64,000 nucleotides of DNA from the IMG/VR virus record IMGVR_UViG_3300042308_000216, positions 1 to 64,000 of that record; one strand, written 5' to 3'. Within the stretch, counting starts at the first letter, position 1; each line of letters begins with the position of its first letter. Source of the stretch: a virus. Under the pieces are notes generated by a model. That model was not told the DNA's origin and searched no databases. It saw nothing but the letters and a program-made list of their open reading frames with translations. Position numbers and translations under genes: made by a program. Shown piece by piece: positions 6,317-15,498 of the stretch.

Positions 6317-8851
6317 ATGAATAATTTAGTAATACAAGTACCAGAACAAGCTTTACCAGATTCCAAGAAGGATTTAGAGTGGGGAATGAGATGTGTAGAT
6401 GCTGGGGAGAATGTATTGATGTTTGATTCCTCTGTAGTAAGACAGACTTTTTATAATAAAAAAGTTAATTACAGACTTAGGAACAACATGCTTACAGATA
6501 AAGATATACAACAGATTTGTGAGCCTTATGGAGTAGAGTTTTCTGCTGCTCCTAAAAGTATGCAACATATTGGATTAGGTAACTCTAAGATTAACACTTT
6601 AGTAGGTGAAGAAGCTAAGAGATTAACTAGGTATCCATTTAAAGCTTATATATCATCTGATGACCAAATGGGCATTTCTTCTAAAGAGGAGAATATCAGA
6701 GATATGTGGTATAATAAATTAGTAGATGTAGCTAAGCAAAAAATAGAGGCTTCTATGGAGGGTCAACAAGTAGACCAAAAAACCATGGAAGAAGAAATGC
6801 AGAAAGAACTTGGAAAATTTGATAAATACCTTAAATATAATTATCAAGATTTGAAAGAGATGACTGCTAATAAGATACTTAAGTATGAATATAAAAGACT
6901 TGATGTATCAGATACTTTCCTAAGATGTTGGGAAGATTTTCTAGTTTGTGGTGAAGAAGTAGTGTGTATTGAGGAATTAGGTAATGATATAGTATTTAGA
7001 AAGGTTAATCCTTTGTATTTGTTTACTATACAATCTCCTGAGACCTATAAACTTGAAGATGCAGATTGGATTGTAGAATATACAATGATGTCAGTAGGTC
7101 AAGTAGTAGATTATTATTACACAGAACTTACTAAAGATGAGATAGATACATTAGAGCAAAGCAAGGAATATAACAGTATGAAAACTGGTGGTATTCAAAT
7201 GGCTTATAATAGGGATATTACAGTAGAGGAAAGATTTGGGTATACAGCAGGGGAGTTGTTTGTACCTAATCAAATTGCTACACACTATTTTGGGGGAGCA
7301 TACGACCAAAGAGGAAACGTCAGAATTATGCGTGTATGCTGGAAGTCGAGAAGAAAGATTGGAAAGGTAAAGTACTATGATGAATACGGAAGTCAAGAAG
7401 AGAAGATTGTAGATGAGTATTACACATTAGATACAGATGCTGGTGAAACAGTAGATTGGATATGGATTAATGAGTGGTGGGAAGGGACGAAGATAGCAAA
7501 CGATATTTATGTAAAGATTAGACCAATCCCTTATCAATCAAGGAGTATGGCTAATTTATCAGAAAGTAAACCACCTTATGTAGGTATTTACTGTAATACA
7601 AATAATTCAAGGGTAATGTCTTTCATGGACAATATTAAACCTATGGATTATTTATATGATATTTATTTCCACAGATTAAACCTAGCCTTATCAAAATACA
7701 AAGGCCCAATGTTAGGAATCAATGTAAGTATGATTCCATCAGAGTGGGATCCTTTGAAGTGGTTGCAGTATGCAGAAGCAACTAACATTTTATTCTTAGA
7801 TCCAACTAATGAAGTAATTAAAGGACCAATGCAAGGTAAATCTGCAGGTACTTTTAATCAAATGTCAGCACAAGGTATTAACCTTGAAATGGGTAACTAT
7901 ATTACACAGCACGTTAACCTTATTGGATTTATTAAACAACAGATGGATTTAATATCTGGAGTTAATGAATACAGACAAGGTGATATTAAAGGTGATGCCA
8001 ATGTAGGTACATCTAATATGGGATGGTCAGCATCTAACTCAATGACTGAGAAATACTTTTCACTACACAACTCATTTAAAAGAGATTGTATGCAGAGATT
8101 ATTAGAAGTTGCTAAGTATGTTTGGAAACAAAATCCAAAGAAAGTACAGTATGTAGGTGATGATATGATGGTTGAAGTAGTTAATAGTTATGACGAATTC
8201 TGTGAATCTGAATATGATATCCACATAGATGATGGTCCAAATACTCAAGAACTTATGCAAGCACTTAATCAATTGGCTCATGCAGGTATGCAGACAGGTC
8301 AGATTAAGTTTAGAGACCTCATTGAAATCTACAAAAAAGATAGTATATCAAGCTTGGCTAGATATTTAGAAGAAGCTCAGGATAAGATGGCTCAAGAACA
8401 GCAAGAACAACAACAGGCTCAACAGCAGCATGAAAAAGAACTTGCAGAACAACAAGCACAATTACAACAACAAGCATTACAGCTTGAGTATGAAAAGCTT
8501 GATAGAGAAGATGTCAATAGACAATTGGATAGAGATAATAAAATCCAAGTTGAAACTCTTAAAGCATTAGGTTTTGCACAAGAAACAGATGTAAATGAAA
8601 ATATGATACCTGATGTACTAGAGCAAAGTAAAATTGCCTTACAACAACAAAAGCAAACTTTTGAGCAAGTACAAAAAGATAGAGAGCATCAATTAAGGTA
8701 TACTGCAGATAAACAAAAGAATGAAATTGAGAAAAAGAAATTAGTTGTTAAAGAGAAAGAAATCACTTCTAAAAAAGAGATTGAAGAACTCAAAGCAGAG
8801 ACAGCTCTAAAGGTTGCAAGAGAAAATAAGAATAAATATGACAAGAAATAA
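6317..8851 (+). CDS. Portal protein
   Basis: An 844-residue protein between TerL and the scaffold and capsid genes, the normal place for a portal, and of the length seen in crAss-like phages. Twelve copies would form the ring through which DNA enters and leaves the capsid. The core (to about residue 680) is mixed alpha/beta; it includes VNPLYLFTIQSPETYKLEDADWIVEY and a long helix-rich stem region. The last 150 residues are a glutamine-rich coiled coil (QEQQEQQQAQQQ and following) that probably forms the barrel or a lysine-rich tail. Assignment is by position, size and family recollection. Confidence 0.85.
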   Translation: MNNLVIQVPEQALPDSKKDLEWGMRCVDAGENVLMFDSSVVRQTFYNKKVNYRLRNNMLTDKDIQQICEPYGVEFSAAPKSMQHIGLGNSKINTLVGEEAKRLTRYPFKAYISSDDQMGISSKEENIRDMWYNKLVDVAKQKIEASMEGQQVDQKTMEEEMQKELGKFDKYLKYNYQDLKEMTANKILKYEYKRLDVSDTFLRCWEDFLVCGEEVVCIEELGNDIVFRKVNPLYLFTIQSPETYKLEDADWIVEYTMMSVGQVVDYYYTELTKDEIDTLEQSKEYNSMKTGGIQMAYNRDITVEERFGYTAGELFVPNQIATHYFGGAYDQRGNVRIMRVCWKSRRKIGKVKYYDEYGSQEEKIVDEYYTLDTDAGETVDWIWINEWWEGTKIANDIYVKIRPIPYQSRSMANLSESKPPYVGIYCNTNNSRVMSFMDNIKPMDYLYDIYFHRLNLALSKYKGPMLGINVSMIPSEWDPLKWLQYAEATNILFLDPTNEVIKGPMQGKSAGTFNQMSAQGINLEMGNYITQHVNLIGFIKQQMDLISGVNEYRQGDIKGDANVGTSNMGWSASNSMTEKYFSLHNSFKRDCMQRLLEVAKYVWKQNPKKVQYVGDDMMVEVVNSYDEFCESEYDIHIDDGPNTQELMQALNQLAHAGMQTGQIKFRDLIEIYKKDSISSLARYLEEAQDKMAQEQQEQQQAQQQHEKELAEQQAQLQQQALQLEYEKLDREDVNRQLDRDNKIQVETLKALGFAQETDVNENMIPDVLEQSKIALQQQKQTFEQVQKDREHQLRYTADKQKNEIEKKKLVVKEKEITSKKEIEELKAETALKVARENKNKYDKK

Positions 8852-8899
8852 GCTATATAGAATAAGCTTAAATAACAATAAGATAAGAATTAATAAACA

Positions 8900-8907
8900 T
8901 AATTTTG
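8900..8907 (+). promoter_or_regulatory. Promoter -7 element TAATTTTG
   Basis: Exact TAnnTTTG match ending 16 bases before the scaffold-type gene at 8924, in a 72-base gap. It probably drives the scaffold and capsid transcript, which ends at the terminator at 11645. Confidence 0.6.
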
Positions 8908-8923
8908 TAAACAAGTAAGAAAA

Positions 8924-10114
8924 ATGAAAGTAAATAAGTATTATTCTCCAGAATTTGGTGGACCAGATGGTGGAGTAGAAACAATTGACAACTCTTCAGA
9001 CAAGAACTTAATTAAGGATGTTGCTGAAAGTAGTGATTTTGATTTTGACACAGAGCTTTCTAATCTGATAAGTGATTCAGAAGAAGATAGTGATGATGAG
9101 AAAAGCATTGAACAGAAAGCAAAAGATTTTGCTCCTAGTGATGCTGATAGTTCTTTGAAAGATGATAAAGAAGATGAACCTTTATATAAGGTTTTAGCTG
9201 AACAGCTAAAGTCTGAAGGTTTATTTGATGATGAAGATTTTGCTGCTGATGATGATTTTGAATTTGATGGTTCTCCTGAGAGTTTTAAATACTTAATGGA
9301 AAGACGTGACTTTAAAAGAGGTTTAAAAATCTTTGAAGAAGTTGTATCTGAGATGCCAGCTAAAATGAGAACTCAATTCCAATTATTTATGGATGGGTTA
9401 GATGAAGATTCAGCATCTGATATTGGTAGTAAATTAGTAGATTATTCTAGTGTAACTAAAGAAGACCTTGAAAGTAATCCTGCAAAAGCAGAACAACTTT
9501 ACAGAGAACTTCTTAGAACAAAAGGATTTTCTAATGATAAGATTAATAAGTATGTAGAAAGAGCTAGAGATTTAGATGAATTAGCTGATGAAGGTTTTGA
9601 AGCAGCACAATCATTAAATCAAGATACTCAAAAACAAATACAACTTAAAAAACAAGAAGAACAATACATTGCTCAAAAAAGACAACAAGAAGCTGGACAA
9701 AGACTGCAAGCTCTTAAGTCAGCAATTATAAATACACCTGAGATTTTCAAAGGTGTAGCACTTACAGATAAAATGAAAGACCAACTGTATAAGTCAATGA
9801 CAGAAACAGTTGCTTATGACGAAAATAAACAACCATTAAACAAAGTAGCAGCCTTGTCAAGAAAAAATCCTGAAGCTTTTAGAATGCAGTTGCATTATCT
9901 GACTGAACTTGGTTTATTTAATACAGATGAAAGAGGTAATCTTAAACCTGACTTAACTAAACTAATGAGATTAGCAGAAACTAAAGTATCAAGATCTATT
10001 GATGACAGATTAAAAAAAGCTGCTTTTAGATCAGGCTCAAACTTGAGTAATAATATTTCAGAAAAAGAGTCTGATGTGTTATCCTCACTTGAACATTTCC
10101 TTAAAAATAAATAA
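8924..10114 (+). CDS. Scaffold-like capsid assembly protein
   Basis: A 396-residue, strongly acidic protein directly before the major capsid gene, where phages keep the scaffold. Residues 1-120 are Asp/Glu/Ser-rich (DFDFDTELSNLISDSEEDSDDE), the middle is helical, and residues 220-270 form a Gln/Lys-rich coiled coil. Acidic and coiled-coil character is typical of scaffolds that line the procapsid and are then removed. I see no protease domain. It shares a promoter with the MCP and is separated from it by eight bases. Confidence 0.65.
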   Translation: MKVNKYYSPEFGGPDGGVETIDNSSDKNLIKDVAESSDFDFDTELSNLISDSEEDSDDEKSIEQKAKDFAPSDADSSLKDDKEDEPLYKVLAEQLKSEGLFDDEDFAADDDFEFDGSPESFKYLMERRDFKRGLKIFEEVVSEMPAKMRTQFQLFMDGLDEDSASDIGSKLVDYSSVTKEDLESNPAKAEQLYRELLRTKGFSNDKINKYVERARDLDELADEGFEAAQSLNQDTQKQIQLKKQEEQYIAQKRQQEAGQRLQALKSAIINTPEIFKGVALTDKMKDQLYKSMTETVAYDENKQPLNKVAALSRKNPEAFRMQLHYLTELGLFNTDERGNLKPDLTKLMRLAETKVSRSIDDRLKKAAFRSGSNLSNNISEKESDVLSSLEHFLKNK

Positions 10115-10122
10115 ATAAAACC

Positions 10123-11634
10123 ATGCAATTATTTCAACTACAGAAATACGCAGCCAAAGACTACAATGGTCTAGTAACTGCAAATAACTTGGGAGCTTTA
10201 TACATGAAGCGACCTCAGCTTGTAACTAACACCATTCACCAGATTTTTAGAACTAATTTGAAGAATGCGATGTTTGACTTCCTTAATCAATTTCCAACTG
10301 TGGAAGTTGAAGAAAATAACTACTATGAGTGGATGCTCCAAGGTCAACATGAAAAAAATATTCCTTTATTAGAAGCATATGATGCTGCTGGAACTACTGC
10401 TGCTGAAGCAGGTGAACTAGGTGCAGGTGTTGCTGCTTTCTATATGGTATATGGTGAAGAATACTTTGAAGCAGATAACATTATCAAAGGTAACAAAGCA
10501 GAATACTTACTTCGTGTAATCTCTGTTAAACCTAAAGGTACTAACTTTGAGTATGAAGTAGAACTTTTGACATCAGATCCAACTCTTTCTGTTCCTGCAG
10601 AAGAACTTGAAGCTGGTCAGCGTTGGGCTAAGTTTTTTAACGTAGCACCATCTACACTTTCTAGCCGTGGTCAAAAGCCTAATTTCACTTCACCATTCAG
10701 AATGCGTAACAGAATTACAATGCAGCGTTTTGAGTATGAAGTTCCTGGTAACATGATTAACGAAGGTAAAAACTACCCATTAGAGTTTTCATTCCCAGGT
10801 CTTGATGGTAAGCAAGAAAAAGTTTGGATTAACTACCTTGATATGGTAGCTATGTACCAAGCTGAAGTTGCTAACGTAGTTATGCACTTTTATGGTCTAC
10901 ACAACTTTACAGAAAAAGATTTGTTCTTGAACAAAGATGCTTCTGGTAAATATCCATTAGAATCAGGTGCTGGTTTGTTTGAGCAAATTGCACCATCTAA
11001 TATTCACTATTATTCAACTCTTGACTTGGACTTCTTAACTGAAGTATTCTTGGATCTATCTATTGGTAGAATTGAAATGGGTAATCGTGTTGTTACTTTG
11101 TGTACAGGTGAATATGGTATCCGTGATTTCCACAGAGCTGTACTTGCTAAAGGTGGTACTGAATTATTGTTAAGCAATACAGGTTCTGGTCCAGGTCGTA
11201 GTAATGATACTTCTGTTTACAAAGAAAATGGTGGAAAACTTACAGGTATTCCTAAGCCGCTTTCTGCTGGTTTCCAATTCACTAAATACTATTCAATCAA
11301 TGGTATTACATTTGAATTAATGTACTGTCCAATGTTTGATGATAAAGTTCTTTTCCCAGAGACTCACCCAGAAGGTGGAACTACTGAATCTCGTAGAATG
11401 ATTGCTATGGATTTTGGTGGTGAATCAGGAATTAAGAGAGTATCTGTAAAAGGTCAACCATCTGTATTCCGTTATATCCCAGGTATGCGTGATCCATTCA
11501 CACCTGCAGGTAAAGGTTCTCCTTCAATGGCAGTATCTAGATCTGATGGTTATGAAATTCACAGAATGATGTGGGGTGGAATGATGATTACTGATCCAAC
11601 AAAAGTTGTAGATTTCCGTTATAACTTAGTATAA
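10123..11634 (+). CDS. Major capsid protein (HK97 fold)
   Basis: A 503-residue protein with the crAss-like MCP opening (LQKYAAKDYNGLVTANNLGALYMKRPQLV) and length. It forms the icosahedral shell. Arginine CGT and AAC codons are much commoner here than in neighbouring genes, as expected for the most highly expressed late gene. It lies in a unit with the scaffold-like gene and is closed by a strong terminator. The GroES-like protein at 1805 may help fold it, as gp31 does in T4 (analogy). Confidence 0.9.
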   Translation: MQLFQLQKYAAKDYNGLVTANNLGALYMKRPQLVTNTIHQIFRTNLKNAMFDFLNQFPTVEVEENNYYEWMLQGQHEKNIPLLEAYDAAGTTAAEAGELGAGVAAFYMVYGEEYFEADNIIKGNKAEYLLRVISVKPKGTNFEYEVELLTSDPTLSVPAEELEAGQRWAKFFNVAPSTLSSRGQKPNFTSPFRMRNRITMQRFEYEVPGNMINEGKNYPLEFSFPGLDGKQEKVWINYLDMVAMYQAEVANVVMHFYGLHNFTEKDLFLNKDASGKYPLESGAGLFEQIAPSNIHYYSTLDLDFLTEVFLDLSIGRIEMGNRVVTLCTGEYGIRDFHRAVLAKGGTELLLSNTGSGPGRSNDTSVYKENGGKLTGIPKPLSAGFQFTKYYSINGITFELMYCPMFDDKVLFPETHPEGGTTESRRMIAMDFGGESGIKRVSVKGQPSVFRYIPGMRDPFTPAGKGSPSMAVSRSDGYEIHRMMWGGMMITDPTKVVDFRYNLV

Positions 11635-11644
11635 TAAATAATAG

Positions 11645-11680
11645 TAAAGGAGGGTTGAAATACATCCTCCTTTATTTATA
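11645..11680 (+). terminator. Intrinsic terminator after the major capsid gene
   Basis: A perfect 9-base-pair stem, TAAAGGAGG (11645-11653) with CCTCCTTTA (11666-11674), twelve-base loop, then TTTAT. It begins ten bases after the MCP stop. The stem end abuts the next promoter. Confidence 0.85.
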
Positions 11681-11686
11681 CCTTTG
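11679..11686 (+). promoter_or_regulatory. Promoter -7 element TACCTTTG
   Basis: Exact consensus lying in the tail of the MCP terminator, 15 bases before the start codon at 11701. It restarts transcription for the structural genes 11701-13432. Confidence 0.65.
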
Positions 11687-11700
11687 TAAAAAATAAGAAA

Positions 11701-12666
11701 ATGGCTAAAAAGATTAATGACACAGACACAATGAATACACCACTAGAAAGCTTCTTTATAGATAAAGTGGTTAAAGTTGTACCAATTGTAAGACCCAATA
11801 GTTGGGGACACAAATATCAAATCAGTGAAGATGGTAAAGATAAGACCAATGGTTCTTATCAATTTAATACTGCACTCACTTATTTGTCAGTACCTGTAAG
11901 TAAAAAGACAGGTCTATATATTAGACCACTTGACAATATCAAGAAAGTTAGAACTCCTGAGTTTCCTGATGATGAAATTACTGAACAAGAATTCTTTGAA
12001 AGAATGTTAGGAATGAATAAAGGAGACCTTGACATCACTAAATATAAAACTGATGAAAAAGGTAATCGTTTTCCTGATACATATTGGCAAAGAAGTGGTA
12101 CAGTTAAATTGAGAAATGAAGCAAATACTTTGGATCTATCTGTTCCAATAGATATGCTAAAATATAAAGTACTAATGTTAAACAAGAATGTGGTGGCTCC
12201 ATCACCTTCAGAAAAAAACAAAAAGCGTACTTACAGATTTATGATAGTAGATCAGGAAGTTGCTGAAGTACAAGAGAAAGAAGAATTAAATGTAAAACTA
12301 GAAGCATATTCTTGGTTTGCAAGAGTTAAAGCAGATATTGAACAATTAAAAGAAATTATGTGGTTATATGATTCAAGAATTAGTAATACTACAAACTATG
12401 ATTATGTGTTTGCCTATGTTGGAAAACTCGTTAATGATTCACCTGCTCAATTCTTAAAAGTAGTAAATGACATTAATAAAGATGCAAAATTACTATTAAT
12501 GAAAGCTTTAAAGAATGGTGCTTTAATTTTAACTAAAGAAAAAACTTACCAATTCCTAGATGGTAAAGATATTGGTCCACAAGTGAATGCTATTAAGTTC
12601 ATTAATGACCCAGAAAACTTTGCTATTATAGAAAGACTTAAAGAACAATCTGGCTATGACAGCTAA
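11701..12666 (+). CDS. Conserved virion-region protein downstream of MCP
   Basis: A 321-residue soluble protein with no signal peptide. The N-terminal half is beta-rich (VVPIVRPNSWGHKYQI, SYQFNTALTYLSVPVS) and the C-terminal third helical (WFARVKADIEQLKEIMWLYDSRI). It sits between the major capsid gene and a probable head-tail protein, with its own promoter, so a role in head completion is likely. I do not recognise a specific function. It overlaps the next gene by 11 bases. Confidence 0.6.
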   Translation: MAKKINDTDTMNTPLESFFIDKVVKVVPIVRPNSWGHKYQISEDGKDKTNGSYQFNTALTYLSVPVSKKTGLYIRPLDNIKKVRTPEFPDDEITEQEFFERMLGMNKGDLDITKYKTDEKGNRFPDTYWQRSGTVKLRNEANTLDLSVPIDMLKYKVLMLNKNVVAPSPSEKNKKRTYRFMIVDQEVAEVQEKEELNVKLEAYSWFARVKADIEQLKEIMWLYDSRISNTTNYDYVFAYVGKLVNDSPAQFLKVVNDINKDAKLLLMKALKNGALILTKEKTYQFLDGKDIGPQVNAIKFINDPENFAIIERLKEQSGYDS

Positions 12667-13432
12667 TGAAATGTGGAATAATGTCCTTGTGACATATGAT
12701 GCACTTTACTCACAAAGTGCTCCTGGGTTTGTTGACCCTGAAGCAAGCATTATTCTAACAAAGGCTCAGTGGTATTATGTACTTCAGAGAATCAACCCTA
12801 AGAGTAATAGAAACATGGAGGGTTTTGAGGAAACTGAAATTAGAATCCAAGAGCTTTCTTCTTTAATAAAAGATAGTGGAGATGCAAATCCTCCTATTCA
12901 AAAATTACCTACTAATCAACAAATTGGAACATTGCCTGGAGAAACTCTCTGGGCAATTCCAGTTGATTGCATGCTACCTATTTATGAAGGTTGTACTACA
13001 AATACTAAACAGTGTGGTATTACTCCTCCTGTATATAATAGAATCATGACAATACCAATATCTCATGATGAGTACAATTTAAATTTTTCTAACCCTTATA
13101 AGAAACCTTGGACTGATGGTACTGAAGGTATTATATGGAGATTAGAACATGGTACTCAAAGTGTAACTTATAATGCTGTAACTCAAGAAAGAAAAATACA
13201 TGGTATTATATACAGTACTAATCCTAATGAAACTATTACTAATTATTATATGAGATATATTAAATATCCTCAAGATATTCAAATTAATTTATCCAATCCT
13301 TTATTACAAGTAAATTGTAAACTAGACCCAATATCACATCAAAGTATCTGTGACATCGCTGTAAAATTACTCTCTGCAGCAGTGAGAGAACAGATACCAG
13401 CTACCCAATTAAGTGCAGAGAATTTAGAATAA
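12656..13432 (+). CDS. Probable head-tail connector or ring structural protein
   Basis: A 258-residue protein whose C-terminal part (HQSICDIAVKLLSAAVREQI) resembles the conserved helix of Bacteroidota-phage structural proteins that sit at the portal-tail junction; the middle is beta-rich (GETLWAIPVDCMLPIYEG, EGIIWRLEHG). Position after the MCP fits a head-completion or ring protein. This is a family-level recollection, not a firm identification. It is followed by a fresh promoter. Confidence 0.5.
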   Translation: MTANEMWNNVLVTYDALYSQSAPGFVDPEASIILTKAQWYYVLQRINPKSNRNMEGFEETEIRIQELSSLIKDSGDANPPIQKLPTNQQIGTLPGETLWAIPVDCMLPIYEGCTTNTKQCGITPPVYNRIMTIPISHDEYNLNFSNPYKKPWTDGTEGIIWRLEHGTQSVTYNAVTQERKIHGIIYSTNPNETITNYYMRYIKYPQDIQINLSNPLLQVNCKLDPISHQSICDIAVKLLSAAVREQIPATQLSAENLE

Positions 13433-13440
13433 ATATTTTA

Positions 13441-13448
13441 TATATTTG
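13441..13448 (+). promoter_or_regulatory. Promoter -7 element TATATTTG
   Basis: Exact TAnnTTTG match nine bases after the preceding stop and 37 bases before the start codon at 13485. It makes that gene a separate unit, closed by the terminator at 14799. Confidence 0.6.
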
Positions 13449-13484
13449 TAAAACAAAACAAACAACAAATTAACATTTTAAAAA

Positions 13485-14777
13485 ATGGCTTTAGATTCAA
13501 AAAATAATATCAAGAGTGTATTTATCATTCCTGATCAGGCTTACACAACTGTAGCTAAAATGTTCCCAGGTCAAGACCTTGGAGCAGTAGCAGTTTGTGA
13601 TATGTCAAATAATGTATTTACTAGTGCTAATATCAATGGTTCTGGTTTTCTTGTAGATGGTGCTGGTGTACCAGTTACTAAAATCAAACTTATCAAAGAT
13701 CGTGGAGAGTATTTACCACTTCAGCAAGTAGTTCTTAGTTTACCAAGTGTTGCTACTTATACAGGTACTGCACACGTAGATGCTAGTGAACAAGTATCTT
13801 ACATTGGTAACAATGGTACTACTGGTACTATTACTGGTGCATTAGGTCCAGTGACTAGCAACTTCTTTATCATCAAACTTGAGCACACACCAAACTCATT
13901 TATCTATGGTAAACGTCCTGCAAGTTACAAGTATGGTACTTACCAATCAACAGGTTCTGATACTGATAATACAGTAGCTGAAAACCTTGTTAAATCATTA
14001 GTTCAAAATTTCCGTGCAAATAGAACTACTGATTGGAGAGTTAGATCAGAAGTAGTATGTAATGCTGCAGCAGGTAGTGCTGTTGGTTTTACTAGCGTTA
14101 CTCTTACTAAATATTCAAAAGCTGTTACTGTAGTAGGAACTCTTCCTGCTGTTGGTGATGTTTTACGTATTGCTGATGCAGGTGTTACTACTGTAGGTGC
14201 TACAACTGCTGTTTACAAAGTTGTTGCAGTTAATGCTACTAGTAATGTAATTACTTTAAATTATGCTTACCAAGGACCAAGTGGTTCAACTATAGCTGCT
14301 GATTGTGCTGATATTACTGCTCTTTATACAGCAGCAAGTGCTGGTATCAAAATTACAGGTATCAAGCAAAAATATGATGTTAACCGTTGGAGACAATATG
14401 ACAAAGTTAGATTCAATGTTCTTCTTGAAGGATTTGGAGTTGCTACTCCAGTAGATACTACTGCTGCATTAGATGGTACTGGTGTTTATGAGCAAGTTGC
14501 TAATGATGAGTATATCTCTTGGGGTGACGAAGGTCAAGTATTTGTTGACCAAGTTCCACCATTGTTCCGTGAGCAAGATGCTGTTTCTACTGCTTCTTAT
14601 ACTCCACTTAACATTGGTTGGTTAGATAGACTTCCATCAATGATTGGTGCAGGTGAAAACAGAGGTGCTATCATTAATTATTTTGTAGATGTAACAACTA
14701 ATCAAGGACAAGATGTAGTTGATCTTTTAGATGCATTTGTACTTCAAAGAGGATTTGCTAACGCAACATTTGTTTAA
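13485..14777 (+). CDS. Abundant virion protein, candidate auxiliary capsid protein
   Basis: A 430-residue protein with a private promoter and a very strong terminator, a one-gene transcription unit. It shares with the MCP a raised use of CGT and AAC codons, suggesting heavy expression. An Ala/Thr/Val/Gly-rich insertion at about residues 200-290 looks like an extra beta domain, flanked by a conserved-looking core (KLEHTPNSFIYGKRP; VDLLDAFVLQRGF). Decoration or auxiliary capsid protein is the best guess from position and expression signals; a tail-tube-like protein is not excluded. Confidence 0.55.
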   Translation: MALDSKNNIKSVFIIPDQAYTTVAKMFPGQDLGAVAVCDMSNNVFTSANINGSGFLVDGAGVPVTKIKLIKDRGEYLPLQQVVLSLPSVATYTGTAHVDASEQVSYIGNNGTTGTITGALGPVTSNFFIIKLEHTPNSFIYGKRPASYKYGTYQSTGSDTDNTVAENLVKSLVQNFRANRTTDWRVRSEVVCNAAAGSAVGFTSVTLTKYSKAVTVVGTLPAVGDVLRIADAGVTTVGATTAVYKVVAVNATSNVITLNYAYQGPSGSTIAADCADITALYTAASAGIKITGIKQKYDVNRWRQYDKVRFNVLLEGFGVATPVDTTAALDGTGVYEQVANDEYISWGDEGQVFVDQVPPLFREQDAVSTASYTPLNIGWLDRLPSMIGAGENRGAIINYFVDVTTNQGQDVVDLLDAFVLQRGFANATFV

Positions 14778-14798
14778 CAATTAATCTCTAGATAAGGA

Positions 14799-14842
14799 TA
14801 GTGAAAGACCTAGTTTTCGGATTAGGTTTTTCACTATTTTTG
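14799..14842 (+). terminator. Strong intrinsic terminator after the 13485-14777 gene
   Basis: A 14-base-pair stem, TAGTGAAAGACCTA (14799-14812) with TAGGTTTTTCACTA (14823-14836), ten-base loop, then TTTTTG. The single G-U pair exists only on the plus strand. It is the strongest terminator in the window. Confidence 0.92.
14835..14842 (+). promoter_or_regulatory. Promoter -7 element TATTTTTG inside the terminator tail
   Basis: An exact TAnnTTTG match formed by the last stem bases and the T-tract of the preceding terminator, 26 bases before the start codon at 14868. The same bases may end one transcript and start the next, the fibre operon. Confidence 0.5.
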
Positions 14843-14867
14843 TTTGAGATAAAACCTATAACATACT

Positions 14868-15482
14868 ATGGCATTAACACCAACAATATCAGCATGTTTA
14901 AATGGATGTACTGGTATAACTATTACAGATACTACTGGGTTTTATAATAGTACTACTAATCCTGGTGGATGGAATAATAGTTTAACTGTTTATAAAACAG
15001 TTCCTACTACACCTTATGTACAATCAGCAACATTAACTATTACATTAAATAACTCATCAACACCATTAGCAACTATTAATGTACTTACTGCTATACAAGA
15101 TTCTATATTTCCAGTATTTGATTTATACACTTATGCTCCTGTAGATGTTTTTGGTAATACTACATTAGCTGATGGTTCTTATACTTTTGAATATACTGTT
15201 GTAGATAATAACAATGTTACATATGTTACAGATACATTAATAGTAGTATATTGTAATGTAATTTGCTGTGTAGAAAAACTGGCTTTAGCAGCAATAGACC
15301 AAGATTGTAATACTTGTGAATCAGAAGCTTTCAATACTTTTGTATTAGCTGATGGTATATTACAAGCTTTAAAAGCAGTAGCAGAATGTTCAGGTGAAGC
15401 TGAGTTCTTAAAACTATTAAACAAACTTCAAAGACTCTGTGGAACATCAACAACTGGTGGTTGTGGTTGTGGCTGCAGTTAA
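14868..15482 (+). CDS. Cysteine-rich head/fibre-attachment protein
   Basis: A 204-residue protein: N-terminal beta domain (about 1-125) followed by a helical, cysteine-bearing domain with the pattern ICCVEKLALAA, DQDCNTCESEAF, VLADGILQAL, LLNKLQRLCG and the terminal run GCGCGCS. I recall the same C-terminal pattern in structural proteins of other Bacteroidota phages, where it precedes fibre genes. It opens the fibre operon. The Cys-Gly tail resembles the N-terminal clusters of the proteins at 16912 and 17756, suggesting a shared attachment mode (inference). Confidence 0.55.
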   Translation: MALTPTISACLNGCTGITITDTTGFYNSTTNPGGWNNSLTVYKTVPTTPYVQSATLTITLNNSSTPLATINVLTAIQDSIFPVFDLYTYAPVDVFGNTTLADGSYTFEYTVVDNNNVTYVTDTLIVVYCNVICCVEKLALAAIDQDCNTCESEAFNTFVLADGILQALKAVAECSGEAEFLKLLNKLQRLCGTSTTGGCGCGCS

Positions 15483-15498
15483 AAATATATAAAAAATT

